Assembly: GCA_036003885.1 (NCBI GenBank)
Contig: DASYSA010000233.1
Span: 1-11,945 of the forward strand
Origin: DASYSA01 sp036003885
GTDB taxonomy: Bacteria; Acidobacteriota; Blastocatellia; UBA7656
Direction: 5' to 3'
DNA length: 11,945 bases
The notes under the pieces are model-generated. The model saw nothing but the letters and a program-made list of their open reading frames with translations, was not told where the DNA came from and did not search any database. Below, piece by piece: positions 1 through 7,252 of the stretch. Both the position numbers and the translations under genes were made by a program. How positions within the stretch are numbered: position 1 is the stretch's first letter; every line of letters begins with the position of its first letter.

Positions 1-261
1 GCTCTCACAGGCCCGACAACCGAGACAGAGATCTATGTGCGATATGAAAGTGTCGGCAACCGCCAGCCTTCCCTCAGCCACTCCGCGCATTAGATAGATT
101 CGCCCGCGCGGAGAGTCGTTCTCATTTCCCAGTACGCGATAAGTCGGGCACGACGGCAGACAGAGCCCGCAGTGAACGCAGGTCAAGAGACTCTCCGAGT
201 TCTCCTCGAGCAGAGAGGGAAGCCTCGATTGCGTTCGATCTCTTTCCGTTACCTTCGACAT
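1..261 (-). CDS. glcF: Glycolate oxidase iron-sulfur subunit GlcF, N-terminal part
   Basis: The visible 87 residues are the amino end of the iron-sulfur subunit of glycolate oxidase, which passes electrons from the FAD subunits GlcD/GlcE to the respiratory chain at the inner membrane. Two ferredoxin-type cysteine clusters show. The first is C28-x2-C31-x2-C34-x3-C38 followed by Pro. The second begins C79-x2-C82-x2-C85, and its fourth cysteine lies beyond the edge. Between them is the SPRGRIYLM segment (residues 50-58), typical of GlcF and related CCG-domain proteins. The reading frame is open to base 1, so the gene is cut by the window, not broken; the cysteine-rich CCG repeats would follow. 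The ATG at 261 has no strong ribosome site. It lies 54 bases after the glcE stop, as expected in a glcDEF operon. Identification is strong from motif plus context. Confidence 0.9.
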   Translation of the reverse strand, partial: MSKVTERDRTQSRLPSLLEENSESLLTCVHCGLCLPSCPTYRVLGNENDSPRGRIYLMRGVAEGRLAVADTFISHIDLCLGCRACES

Positions 262-315
262 GTTTGATTGCCGTCCGCTCAAAAGTTCTATTGGGTAAAG
301 TCCCTTTTGGTGTAC

Positions 316-1593
316 TCAAATGCCACAAACGAAACGGCCGGGATTCAATATGGCCCTGGGATCGAACCGTTCCTTAACCGCTCTCATCAGCTCCGCCGTA
401 GCTCCGATCTCGCCCCAGGCGTCGATCTGCCTCCTCAGTGCGAGACCTGCTCGCTCGATCACAAGGCTTCCTCCAACGTCTGCGATTCTTGAGCGAAGCT
501 GTCTGATCACATCCATCGCCACAACATCCTCAGCGTCAAAGGCAAGCCTGACTACTCCGGTCCCAAGATCTGCCGAGACAGCACACTCAGGTAGAATCGT
601 CGAGGCCTCCTGAACAACAGCCGCAGTCACCGATATTGGAACGCTCAGCCGAAGCGCGTTCCGTCCGAGCCGATCTACATCCGCGACAGCTGCCCACATC
701 GAATCCCCATCCGCACTCAGAATTGCTGCTTCGCTTCCCTGCGTGAGTTTGAGCATCAAGCTCATCTGATGTTTTACGGCGGCGGCGTTGTCGGCGAAGC
801 GGACTCGCAGCGCCCACTCATCGGGGGACCCCGTGGCCGAATCAGAAAACGCGCCTCTGGTCAAGAACAGCGAGGCGGGGATCACCTCCGAAGCCAGAAT
901 GCATTCAGCGGCGTGGACCAGAGAATTCAGATCGCTCAAAACGACAGCGGTCTGGAAACTCTCTGGGAGCGGCCGCAACTTAAATGTCAGCTCGGTCAAA
1001 ACAGCAAGTGTGCCATAGCTACCAACGTAGAGCTTATTCATATCGTAGCCGGCAACGTTCTTGGCGACCTTGCCGCCCGACTTGCTCTCACTTCCGTCTG
1101 CGTGCGCAAGTCTCAAACCGATGACGTAGTCTCGCGGCGAGCCGAAGCCCAATCTCAAGGGTCCGCTCGAAGCGCACGCGGCAATGGCGCCAAGGCTCGC
1201 TTTGTCGGATCCCGGAGGATCGAGCGGAAGCCACTGGCACTCGCCCTTCACAACTTCATTCAGCGCACTGATCGCGACTCCGGGTTCCGCGGTTACCGTT
1301 AGATCGGGCGGGCTATACTCAACGATGCGATTCATTCTTTCCAGACTCAGGACCACCTCCGCTCGCCTGAGCGGATTGCCGCTTTCAAGCCAGGTCATCA
1401 GGCCGGCGGGCACCACAGCCGCGCCGGCTTCCGCGCAGACCCGCAAGCATTCGGCGACCTCGGCAGGCGACCCGGGCTTCGCGAGCACGACCGGCGCCAG
1501 TCCGTCGATGCTGAGTTCGGGCTCGGCGGTAGTGTGTTCGGGACCGATCACCGATATCAGCATTCCGATGACGTCTCTATCCGATTCACCCAT
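316..1593 (-). CDS. glcE: Glycolate oxidase FAD-binding subunit GlcE
   Basis: This is the second FAD-domain subunit of glycolate oxidase (glycolate to glyoxylate), working with GlcD and GlcF. The 425-residue product has a PCMH-type FAD domain: an AKPGSPAEVAECL stretch near residue 38, a pyrophosphate-binding region around residues 128-160 (PGSDKASLGAIAA... GSPRDYVIG), and SYGTLAVLTELTFKLRPLP near residues 192-210. The carboxyl end, FDPRAILNPGRF, is the usual closing motif of GlcE and GlcD. I chose the ATG at 1593 because AGGA sits six bases upstream; the same frame is open to an ATG at 1653, which lacks a ribosome site and would add 20 unconserved residues. E. coli GlcE is about 350 residues, so this one is somewhat long. 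It follows the FHA-DUF309 gene by 75 bases and precedes glcF. Confidence 0.9.
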   Translation of the reverse strand: MGESDRDVIGMLISVIGPEHTTAEPELSIDGLAPVVLAKPGSPAEVAECLRVCAEAGAAVVPAGLMTWLESGNPLRRAEVVLSLERMNRIVEYSPPDLTVTAEPGVAISALNEVVKGECQWLPLDPPGSDKASLGAIAACASSGPLRLGFGSPRDYVIGLRLAHADGSESKSGGKVAKNVAGYDMNKLYVGSYGTLAVLTELTFKLRPLPESFQTAVVLSDLNSLVHAAECILASEVIPASLFLTRGAFSDSATGSPDEWALRVRFADNAAAVKHQMSLMLKLTQGSEAAILSADGDSMWAAVADVDRLGRNALRLSVPISVTAAVVQEASTILPECAVSADLGTGVVRLAFDAEDVVAMDVIRQLRSRIADVGGSLVIERAGLALRRQIDAWGEIGATAELMRAVKERFDPRAILNPGRFVCGI

Positions 1594-1668
1594 CTGCAAT
1601 CCTGAATGTCCAAGGTCACTATGAGTTATCAAGTCTTCGCTCAACCATAACATTAGCCGGCTAACAGC

Positions 1669-2421
1669 TCAGAGACGATGCGGTCGGCCTTCTTCGCCCT
1701 CGTCTTTCAGGAGATATATCATCGGTGGCTGCTTATCCCCCGACGGCACCTCTTCGCGATCGACGTCACCAAAGAAGCCTGCGAACTGGTCTCGGAACTC
1801 CGCCAGGTCGAGCGACATAAAGACGTCGGGCAGTCTGTCGAGTTTCTCCATCACGTTCTTATGCATTCCACGGGCGCCGCGCATATTACCGCGTCTGTAA
1901 TGATGCAGCCCGACCGCGGCTTGAATGAGAGTCTGATAGAAGAGTTTCGTCTCGCCTGATGAGCGGAGCCATACGTCTTCCCAGATTTCATGCGCGTCGA
2001 AGTAGCCGCCCTCATTGAAGTGTCGAATCCCCTCGAGGTCCTCGCGAGGATAGATGTTAGAGTACGCCTCATCCGCTTGACCAGGGTCTCCACTTTCAAG
2101 GTCGGTGGTTTGGTTGGCCTCTTCTGATTCTGTGTCGGAGAACTCGACTGAAAAGACAAAAGGACCTGCCTGAATTTTGTCCCCATTCTTCATCTCGACC
2201 CACGAGACCTGTTTGCCGTTGACGAAGGTCCCATTCCCGCTGTGCTCATCCACAAGGAAGTATTTGCCCCCGTTCAACTCGACGTAGAAGTGCACTCGTG
2301 AAACAGTCAAGTGCTTGAGCAGACAGTCGCAATCGAGTTGTCTGCCGAAGGTAAACTTGCTTTTGTTTATTGCAACCGCTTCACCGGTGCGCGGCCCCGT
2401 TTCAAATCGAAGAGAAGTCAT
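1669..2421 (-). CDS. FHA domain-DUF309 fusion protein
   Basis: The 250-residue cytoplasmic protein joins two recognisable domains. Residues 3-94 form a FHA domain, a phosphothreonine-peptide binder, with its key residues intact: G26-R27, S41-R42-x-H44, N63-G64-T65 and N68. An acidic linker (about 95-125) follows. Residues 130-195 match DUF309, a small helical family of unknown function, with FNEGGYFDAHEIWEDVW (135-151), Q163, Q167, H173-H174 and RRGN (176-179). The tail is charged and not recognised. There is no signal peptide or membrane segment. The start at 2421 is chosen because the FHA fold begins directly there; the frame stays open to 2541, but that stretch is an intergenic repeat. No ribosome site is evident. 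The gene lies between glcD and glcE on the same strand, which is unusual. A role in phospho-dependent control is possible but not shown. Confidence 0.85.
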   Translation of the reverse strand: MTSLRFETGPRTGEAVAINKSKFTFGRQLDCDCLLKHLTVSRVHFYVELNGGKYFLVDEHSGNGTFVNGKQVSWVEMKNGDKIQAGPFVFSVEFSDTESEEANQTTDLESGDPGQADEAYSNIYPREDLEGIRHFNEGGYFDAHEIWEDVWLRSSGETKLFYQTLIQAAVGLHHYRRGNMRGARGMHKNVMEKLDRLPDVFMSLDLAEFRDQFAGFFGDVDREEVPSGDKQPPMIYLLKDEGEEGRPHRL

Positions 2422-2450
2422 AAAGCTTAAATAGGGCGATGTCAGGTGTG

Positions 2451-2578
2451 CGTGATTCGTGATCCGTGATGCGCAATTCCAGATGAGAATCCTCACAACG
2501 CGCGTCCCTGTGGAAAGGCCTCGTAATCCTGAGCATTTCACGCATCACGAATCACGCATCACTCTTTCACGCATCACG
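2451..2578. repeat. Inverted repeat built from 7-bp CGTGATN units
   Basis: Bases 2451-2473 are three tandem heptads, CGTGATT, CGTGATC and CGTGATG. Bases 2539-2578 carry the opposite orientation: CACGCAT, CACGAAT, CACGCAT, an eight-base interruption, then CACGCAT again. The left arm (2452-2473) and right arm (2541-2562) are complementary at 20 of 22 positions, with a 67-base spacer. The right arm runs into glcD, whose stop codon (2576-2574) lies in the last heptad. The element fills most of the glcD/FHA-DUF309 gap and could fold in the transcript. It resembles a dispersed intergenic repeat; its copy number cannot be judged here. Confidence 0.75.
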
Positions 2579-4088
2579 CCAGCGCGACTCCCTCCTCATT
2601 CGTCATCCCATGCGGTCTGAGAAGCTTGTGACGAAAGTCTTGAATTCCGAAGCCACAGAAGCGGCAGGTCTTAGTCGACGGGATCACCTTGCCCGGATTG
2701 CAGAGGCCCTCGGGATTGAAGACATCCTTTACAGCCAGCATGCGATTCAGATCATTCTCTGAGAAGATCAACTTCATCGACTCGACTTTGTCCAGGCCCA
2801 CTCCATGTTCGCCCGTGATCGATCCGCCGACGCCGACACATAATTGCATTATCTCCTTCGAGGCAGCCTCGACGCGCCGCACCTGGTCCGGATCTCGCCC
2901 ATCGAAGCTGATGTTCGGATGAAGGTTGCCATCGCCTGCGTGGAACACATTCGCGATATTCAGGTTGTGTCTGGCAGCGATTCGATATATTTCGTCCAGG
3001 ACTTCGGGCAATCGAGACCGCGGGATCACCGTGTCCTGGACCATCAAGTCAGCCTTGATTCGCCCCATCGCGCCGAAGGCCCGTTTGCGCGCAGCCCAGA
3101 GGCGATGTCTCTCGGCATCGTCCTTCGCGACCTTCACAGCACGCGCGTTGTTGGCCTTGCAGATGCCGACTATCTGCTCAACCAAATCGTCCATTCCAGC
3201 GGCCAGTCCGTCTACCTCAATGATCAGCAGAGCGGCCACATCCGTCGGAAAGCCGCCCGCAAAGATCGAGTCTTCAATAGCCCTGATAGTCGCGTTATCA
3301 ATCATCTCCAGCGCCGCCGGTAAGATCCCGCTCGCGATGATCTTACTGACGGTCCGGCTGGCGTCGTTTACGGTCATGAATTCGCCGAGCAACGTCTTAA
3401 CCGACTGCGGCAATCGCGTAAGCTTGAGGGTAGCTTTCGTAGCAATCCCAAATGTTCCTTCGGAACCAATGAAGACGCCCAGCAGATCGTAGCCCGGAAG
3501 ATCGATTCCTCCGCCGCCGAGCGTGACTAACTCTCCCGATGGCAGCACGACTTCAACCGAGAGGATATGATTGACTGTCATCCCGTACTTCAGGCAGTGC
3601 GGCCCTCCCGAGTTCTCAGCTACGTTGCCGCCGATCGTGCAGGCCATCTGACTGGAAGGATCAGGAGCGTAATGAAATCCGTGCGGCGCGGTCGCCTGAG
3701 ACACGAGCACATTGATCACTCCAGTCTCGACAACCGCAAGCCGGTTTTCGTAGTCGATGCTGAGTATCCGGTTCAGCCGAGCGAGCTCGATGATTACAGA
3801 GCCTGCAACGGAGAGTGCACCTCCCGAGATTCCAGTTCCCGCACCGCGAGGCGTAAAAGGGATCTTCGCAGCGGCGAGGATCTTGACTACGGCGGCAACT
3901 TCTTCGGCGTTGCCGGGAATGATGACTGCGGAGGGTGAAGACTTGTGGATCGTCAGCGCATCCGTTTCGTAGACAAGTAGCTCATCCCGTTCGGTAAGAA
4001 CATAGCGGTCGCCTAGAACCGCTTTGAGGTTCGCGACGAGTTGCATGGGCAGCGGAGCCGCTTGTTCTACTGGGATGGATACGCCCAT
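2574..4088 (-). CDS. glcD: Glycolate oxidase FAD subunit GlcD
   Basis: The 504-residue product is the main FAD-linked subunit of glycolate oxidase, oxidising glycolate (and often D-lactate) to the 2-oxo acid. FAD-binding landmarks are PRGAGTGISGG (80-90), the APDPSSQ...GGNVAENSGG region (141-162) and GSEGTFG (208-214). The C-terminal oxidase domain shows FHAGDGNLHP (382-391), whose histidines lie near the flavin and substrate, and GEHGVG (426-431). Length matches E. coli GlcD (about 499). A short tail with TCRFCGFG (474-481) is extra. The ATG at 4088 is chosen by length and homology. The frame is open to a TTG at 4199 overlapping the previous stop, but those residues look unconserved. No close ribosome site precedes 4088; the only AAGGAGG (4132-4126) lies inside a predicted stem-loop. 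Glyoxylate formed here could feed glycine and serine synthesis. Confidence 0.93.
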   Translation of the reverse strand: MGVSIPVEQAAPLPMQLVANLKAVLGDRYVLTERDELLVYETDALTIHKSSPSAVIIPGNAEEVAAVVKILAAAKIPFTPRGAGTGISGGALSVAGSVIIELARLNRILSIDYENRLAVVETGVINVLVSQATAPHGFHYAPDPSSQMACTIGGNVAENSGGPHCLKYGMTVNHILSVEVVLPSGELVTLGGGGIDLPGYDLLGVFIGSEGTFGIATKATLKLTRLPQSVKTLLGEFMTVNDASRTVSKIIASGILPAALEMIDNATIRAIEDSIFAGGFPTDVAALLIIEVDGLAAGMDDLVEQIVGICKANNARAVKVAKDDAERHRLWAARKRAFGAMGRIKADLMVQDTVIPRSRLPEVLDEIYRIAARHNLNIANVFHAGDGNLHPNISFDGRDPDQVRRVEAASKEIMQLCVGVGGSITGEHGVGLDKVESMKLIFSENDLNRMLAVKDVFNPEGLCNPGKVIPSTKTCRFCGFGIQDFRHKLLRPHGMTNEEGVALA

Positions 4089-4097
4089 ATACCAAGG

Positions 4098-4191
4098 CAG
4101 ATTCAGGGGTGGTTGTCGGCTACAGCCTCCTTGTAAACCATTGCTGGTGTTTTTCGAAACAGGCACGGCCAGCGGACCACCCAGGAATCTG
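4098..4191 (-). promoter_or_regulatory. Imperfect stem-loop in the leader of glcD
   Basis: Bases 4098-4112 and 4177-4191 are inverted repeats matching at 13 of 15 positions. In the minus-strand message they give a 7-bp and a 6-bp helix split by a 2x2 internal loop, closing a 64-base loop. The stem begins four bases after the stop codon of the upstream gene and ends nine bases before the glcD ATG. An AAGGAGG Shine-Dalgarno-like heptamer (4132-4126) sits in the loop with no start codon in reach. It may influence glcD translation, protect the message, or be the scar of a small 94-bp inserted repeat; function is inferred only. Confidence 0.4.
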
Positions 4192-4195
4192 CACT

Positions 4196-5641
4196 TCAAT
4201 ATTTCGGCACTGTCGGATCTACATCATCCGACCACCGCAGGATTCCGCCGACGAGGTTCTTCACCTTGCGATAACCGGCCTGTTTCAGGAAGTCCACCGC
4301 CATGCCGCTGCGAACTCCGCTCTTGCAGTGAACAACTATGTCATCGGCGCTGGACAACTCATGCAGTCGCTCGGGCAGAGTTGCGCGAGGCATCAAGGTG
4401 GATCCGGGTATGCGGCAGATCGCGTACTCTTCAGGCTCTCGCACGTCCACAAGCACGAACTGGTCCCCGCGATCCATCTTCGCCTTGAGTTCGAGGGGGG
4501 TGATCTCGAAGTCCGCTCCGACACTAACCTCTGGCTGATGAGTCACACCGCAGAACTGTTCGTAGTCGATCAGCTCGTGAATCGTGGCATTGGGTCCACA
4601 GACGGGGCAGTCCGGATTCTTCCGGAGCTTCAACTCGCGGAAGGACATTTTGAGCGCATCAAACAACACCAATCGTCCGATGAGCGACTGGCCCTTCCCC
4701 AGAATGAGCTTGACCGTTTCGATCGCCTGAATGACTCCGATAATGCCCGGCAACACACCAAGCACGCCTCCCTCCGCGCAGCTTGGCACCAGGCCGGGCG
4801 GTGGCGGTTCCGGGTAGAGGCAGCGATAGCACGGGCCCTCTTTGGCGTAGAAGACGGTCGCCTGCCCTTCGAACCTGAAGATCGACCCATAGACGTTCGG
4901 CTTATCCAGCAGCACACACGCATCGTTTACCAGATAGCGAGTGGGAAAATTATCCGTGCCATCGACAATGATGTCATAAGGTTCAAAGATCTCGAGCGCG
5001 TTTTCGGAGGTAATTGCAGTCTCGTAGCCATCGACCCGCACGTAAGGGTTGATTTCAGCGATGCGCTCTTTGGCAGACTCCAGCTTCGAGCGTCCTACAT
5101 TCGCAGTCGAGTGGATGATCTGCCGCTGCAGATTGGTGAAATCAACCACGTCGAAGTCGACAACTCCAAGCCGTCCAACGCCCGCCGCCGCAAGATAGAG
5201 TGCCAGCGGTGAGCCCAGCCCGCCCGCTCCGATAGTAAGCACTTTAGCCGCCTTCAGCTTCTTCTGCCCTTCCATGCCTACTTCGGGCATTATCAGGTGC
5301 CTGCTGTAGCGCAACACTTCGTCGCGATCCAGCTCGACTGCCCGCGCAGCGTCTTCGACCACGCCCACCCCGCCGGCAATGGAGGGCACGATGCTCACGA
5401 CGTCGTCATTCTTCAGTGGGGTCGCGCCCTTCTCCATGTACCGGATGTCTTCATCGTTGACGTAAATGTTAACGAAATGACGCAGCAAGCCTTCATCGTT
5501 ATAAAGGTGTTTCTTCAGGTTGGGATGTTTTTCTACAAGTGCTCCGAGCGCATTGTCGACCGTGGAGGCATCGACGGCAACCGCGTCGGTTCCTCCGGTG
5601 AAGTTTCTGAGCGCGGTGGGAACCAATATTTTTACTGACAT
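4196..5641 (-). CDS. CysO/ThiS-like domain fused to MoeB/MoeZ adenylyltransferase and rhodanese
   Basis: This 481-residue protein combines three parts of a sulfur-carrier activation pathway. Residues 1-91 are a ubiquitin-fold sulfur carrier closest to mycobacterial CysO: it shares the HFVNIYVNDEDIR stretch (55-67) and ends in SIAGG with G90-G91. Residues 105-350 are an E1-like MoeB/ThiF domain with the ATP loop GAGGLGS (138-144), R173 in LQRQ, zinc cysteines C271/C274 and C345/C348, and the conserved C288 in SCAEGGVLGVLPG. Residues 375-475 are a rhodanese with active-site loop CKSGVRS, C439. The E1 part would adenylate a Gly-Gly carboxylate and the rhodanese cysteine would deliver sulfur. In Mycobacterium the carrier and MoeZ are separate; here the di-glycine is internal and has no free carboxylate until cut. 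GAGGAG seven bases before the ATG fixes the start. The neighbouring JAMM peptidase and CysM support a cysteine role. Confidence 0.92.
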   Translation of the reverse strand: MSVKILVPTALRNFTGGTDAVAVDASTVDNALGALVEKHPNLKKHLYNDEGLLRHFVNIYVNDEDIRYMEKGATPLKNDDVVSIVPSIAGGVGVVEDAARAVELDRDEVLRYSRHLIMPEVGMEGQKKLKAAKVLTIGAGGLGSPLALYLAAAGVGRLGVVDFDVVDFTNLQRQIIHSTANVGRSKLESAKERIAEINPYVRVDGYETAITSENALEIFEPYDIIVDGTDNFPTRYLVNDACVLLDKPNVYGSIFRFEGQATVFYAKEGPCYRCLYPEPPPPGLVPSCAEGGVLGVLPGIIGVIQAIETVKLILGKGQSLIGRLVLFDALKMSFRELKLRKNPDCPVCGPNATIHELIDYEQFCGVTHQPEVSVGADFEITPLELKAKMDRGDQFVLVDVREPEEYAICRIPGSTLMPRATLPERLHELSSADDIVVHCKSGVRSGMAVDFLKQAGYRKVKNLVGGILRWSDDVDPTVPKY

Positions 5642-5705
5642 AGCAGACTCCTCGAAAGGTCCTCTCTTTCAATGCTCGCCTGAAAGAATTGATATTAGCG
5701 CACAA

Positions 5706-5728
5706 GGCTGGACTTAGGTAGTCCGGCC
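5706..5728. other. Short hairpin between the JAMM and Ubl-E1 genes
   Basis: GGCTGGACT (5706-5714) and AGTCCGGCC (5720-5728) pair over nine positions with one imperfect pair (a G-U wobble on the plus strand, an A-C mismatch on the minus strand) around a five-base loop. It lies in the 120-base gap upstream of the Ubl-E1-rhodanese gene. No T-run follows in either direction, so it is not a standard intrinsic terminator. It may be a processing or attenuation structure, or chance in GC-rich DNA. Confidence 0.35.
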
Positions 5729-5761
5729 CGACCGGCGCCGTTCCGCAACTGAACGCCTCTT

Positions 5762-6223
5762 CTATTCTCCGACTATGATCTCTTCTTGTTCGAACTGGGT
5801 GTAGTCAGGCTTGGTGAACGAGTTCAGCGCCTCGGCCTTCCCATGTTGGATCGAAACGATGATGTATGACTCACCCGGCCAGCACGAGTGGTCCAGGTCG
5901 AACCCTGAAGGTCTGGCAGGATGATCGGGATGTGAATGGTAGTAACCTATTATTCCAATGGACCGTTCACGGGCGTAATCGTCCGCGCGCTTCCACTGCT
6001 CCGGCGTGATCAGGTAGCGATTCTCGCGGGACTCGCGACGCCCGTCCGCCAACTTTGGTTTGTCTGCATCTTGCCACTCGTTCTGCGCGCGATAGAGTTC
6101 GCGAAGTTCGTTCGCGTTCCCATCACTCGTGCCAAGCAGGAAGCCGCAGCATTCGTGGGGATAGGTCTCCTCCCCGTGACGTTTTATTCCTTCAAGCTGC
6201 TCCCTGCTTACTTTGATCGCCAT
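5762..6223 (-). CDS. JAMM/Mov34 metallopeptidase, Mec+ type
   Basis: The 153-residue protein is a single-domain JAMM (JAB1/MPN/Mov34) zinc peptidase. The full motif is present: catalytic E24 in PHECCGFLLG, then H96-S-H98-P, six residues, S106-x-x-D109. Its length and sequence fit Mec+ (mycobacterial Mec+ is about 146 residues), which releases cysteine from the C-terminal glycine of CysO. Here it may also cut after the internal Gly-Gly of the fused carrier encoded next door. I chose ATG 6223, preceded by GAGG at nine bases; the open frame to 6391 overlaps the end of cysM and adds non-conserved sequence. No signal peptide or membrane segment is seen, so it acts in the cytoplasm. It lies 65 bases after cysM and 120 before the fusion gene. 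The family call is strong; the substrate is inferred. Confidence 0.9.
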   Translation of the reverse strand: MAIKVSREQLEGIKRHGEETYPHECCGFLLGTSDGNANELRELYRAQNEWQDADKPKLADGRRESRENRYLITPEQWKRADDYARERSIGIIGYYHSHPDHPARPSGFDLDHSCWPGESYIIVSIQHGKAEALNSFTKPDYTQFEQEEIIVGE

Positions 6224-6288
6224 ATTCGTGGACCTCGTCAGCTCGGCAGAAGACTCAGGCAATGACGGGCTGGACAAGAGACTGCTCC

Positions 6289-7242
6289 TCATCCATCCCA
6301 GAACCGCTCGCTCAGATACTTGTCTCCACCATCGGGGAACACCGTCACAATCACACCCGACTCGATCTCGCGAGCCACCCGCAGCGCACAAGCCAATGCC
6401 GCACCCGCGGACACTCCGACCAGCAGGCCTTCGCGTTTGCCGAGTTGGCGCGCATACTCGTGAGCCGATTCGGTGCTTATTTCGTAGCTCTCATCCGCAC
6501 GCGAGGCGTCGTAGATGCCGGGCACAATCGCAGTCTCCATGTGCTTCAGCCCTTCCAGGCCGTGAAATGGCGAATCGGGCTGAAACGATATGACCTTGAT
6601 GTTCGGATTGAACTCCTTCAATCTCCGGCTGGTTCCCATGAAGGTCCCGCTGGTCCCCAACCCCGCGATGAAGTGAGTAATTCGTCCCGCGGTCTGCTGC
6701 CAGATCTCAACTGCCGTCGTGTTATAGTGCGCCTCCCAGTTCGCCGGATTGTTGTACTGATCGGCATAGAAATAGAGATCAGGACTTTCGGCGTAGAGCC
6801 GCCGGGCCTCTCTGATCGCGCCGTCCGATCCTTCGAGAGGACTCGTGAGAACAAGCTCGGCGCCGTAGCTTCTCAAAATTCTCTTACGTTCTTCGCTGGC
6901 GTTTTGGGGAAGAGCCAGCCTGACCCTGTAGCCGCGCGCCGCGCCTAACCACGCATACGCGATACCGGTATTGCCCGACGTTGCGTCAAGAATGATCTTG
7001 TCCGGGGTCAGTTTTCCCGATCGCTCGCCCTCAAGAATCATGTTGAGGGCAGGTCTGTCTTTTACAGATCCTCCAGGGTTGAACCATTCGGCTTTGGCAT
7101 AGATCTCAACGCCTCGGAGGTCTGAAGTCAGATGACGAAGCCTGAGCAGCGGGGTGTTGCCGACCAGTTCCCACGCCTCCATCGGACCGGATTCGCGCTT
7201 CAGTATCTGCTCATTGATGATGGTACTGGCCTTGGGGTCCAT
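6289..7242 (-). CDS. cysM: PLP-dependent cysteine synthase, CysM type
   Basis: The 317-residue protein is a fold-type II PLP enzyme of the cysteine synthase family. It has the PLP lysine K61 in GGSVKDRP, the substrate loop SGNTG (89-93) and the phosphate loop GTSGT (196-200). Overall it resembles the CysO-dependent CysM of Mycobacterium, which takes O-phosphoserine and a CysO thiocarboxylate rather than free sulfide. The neighbouring carrier and JAMM genes support that use. The arginine known to choose phosphoserine in the mycobacterial enzyme (R220, in ALRNM) aligns with K233 (GLKHM), a conservative change. The tail after the PDGGDKYLS motif is shorter than in Mycobacterium. ATG 7242 is chosen by length; the frame is open to a TTG at 7368, and an ATG at 7182 is also possible. 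A promoter-like pair lies just upstream. It is first in the minus-strand block. Confidence 0.88.
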   Translation of the reverse strand: MDPKASTIINEQILKRESGPMEAWELVGNTPLLRLRHLTSDLRGVEIYAKAEWFNPGGSVKDRPALNMILEGERSGKLTPDKIILDATSGNTGIAYAWLGAARGYRVRLALPQNASEERKRILRSYGAELVLTSPLEGSDGAIREARRLYAESPDLYFYADQYNNPANWEAHYNTTAVEIWQQTAGRITHFIAGLGTSGTFMGTSRRLKEFNPNIKVISFQPDSPFHGLEGLKHMETAIVPGIYDASRADESYEISTESAHEYARQLGKREGLLVGVSAGAALACALRVAREIESGVIVTVFPDGGDKYLSERFWDG

Positions 7243-7252
7243 ACGAAGACGA

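Noticed and set aside
122..328. A 68-codon minus-strand frame at the left end
   Set aside because: It overlaps glcF out of frame; the ferredoxin cysteines are only in the frame starting at 261.
2451..2578. CRISPR-like array from the repeated CACGCAT/CGTGATG units
   Set aside because: Units are 7 bp without unique spacers of regular length, they face each other, and no cas gene is present.
4109..5212. A 367-codon open frame on the plus strand opposite the Ubl-E1-rhodanese gene
   Set aside because: It is antisense to a gene with full domain motifs, has no recognisable domain, and arises from codon bias in GC-rich DNA.
5706..5728. Intrinsic terminator after the JAMM gene
   Set aside because: The hairpin has no T-tract on either side and lies before a same-strand pathway partner, so termination there is not supported.
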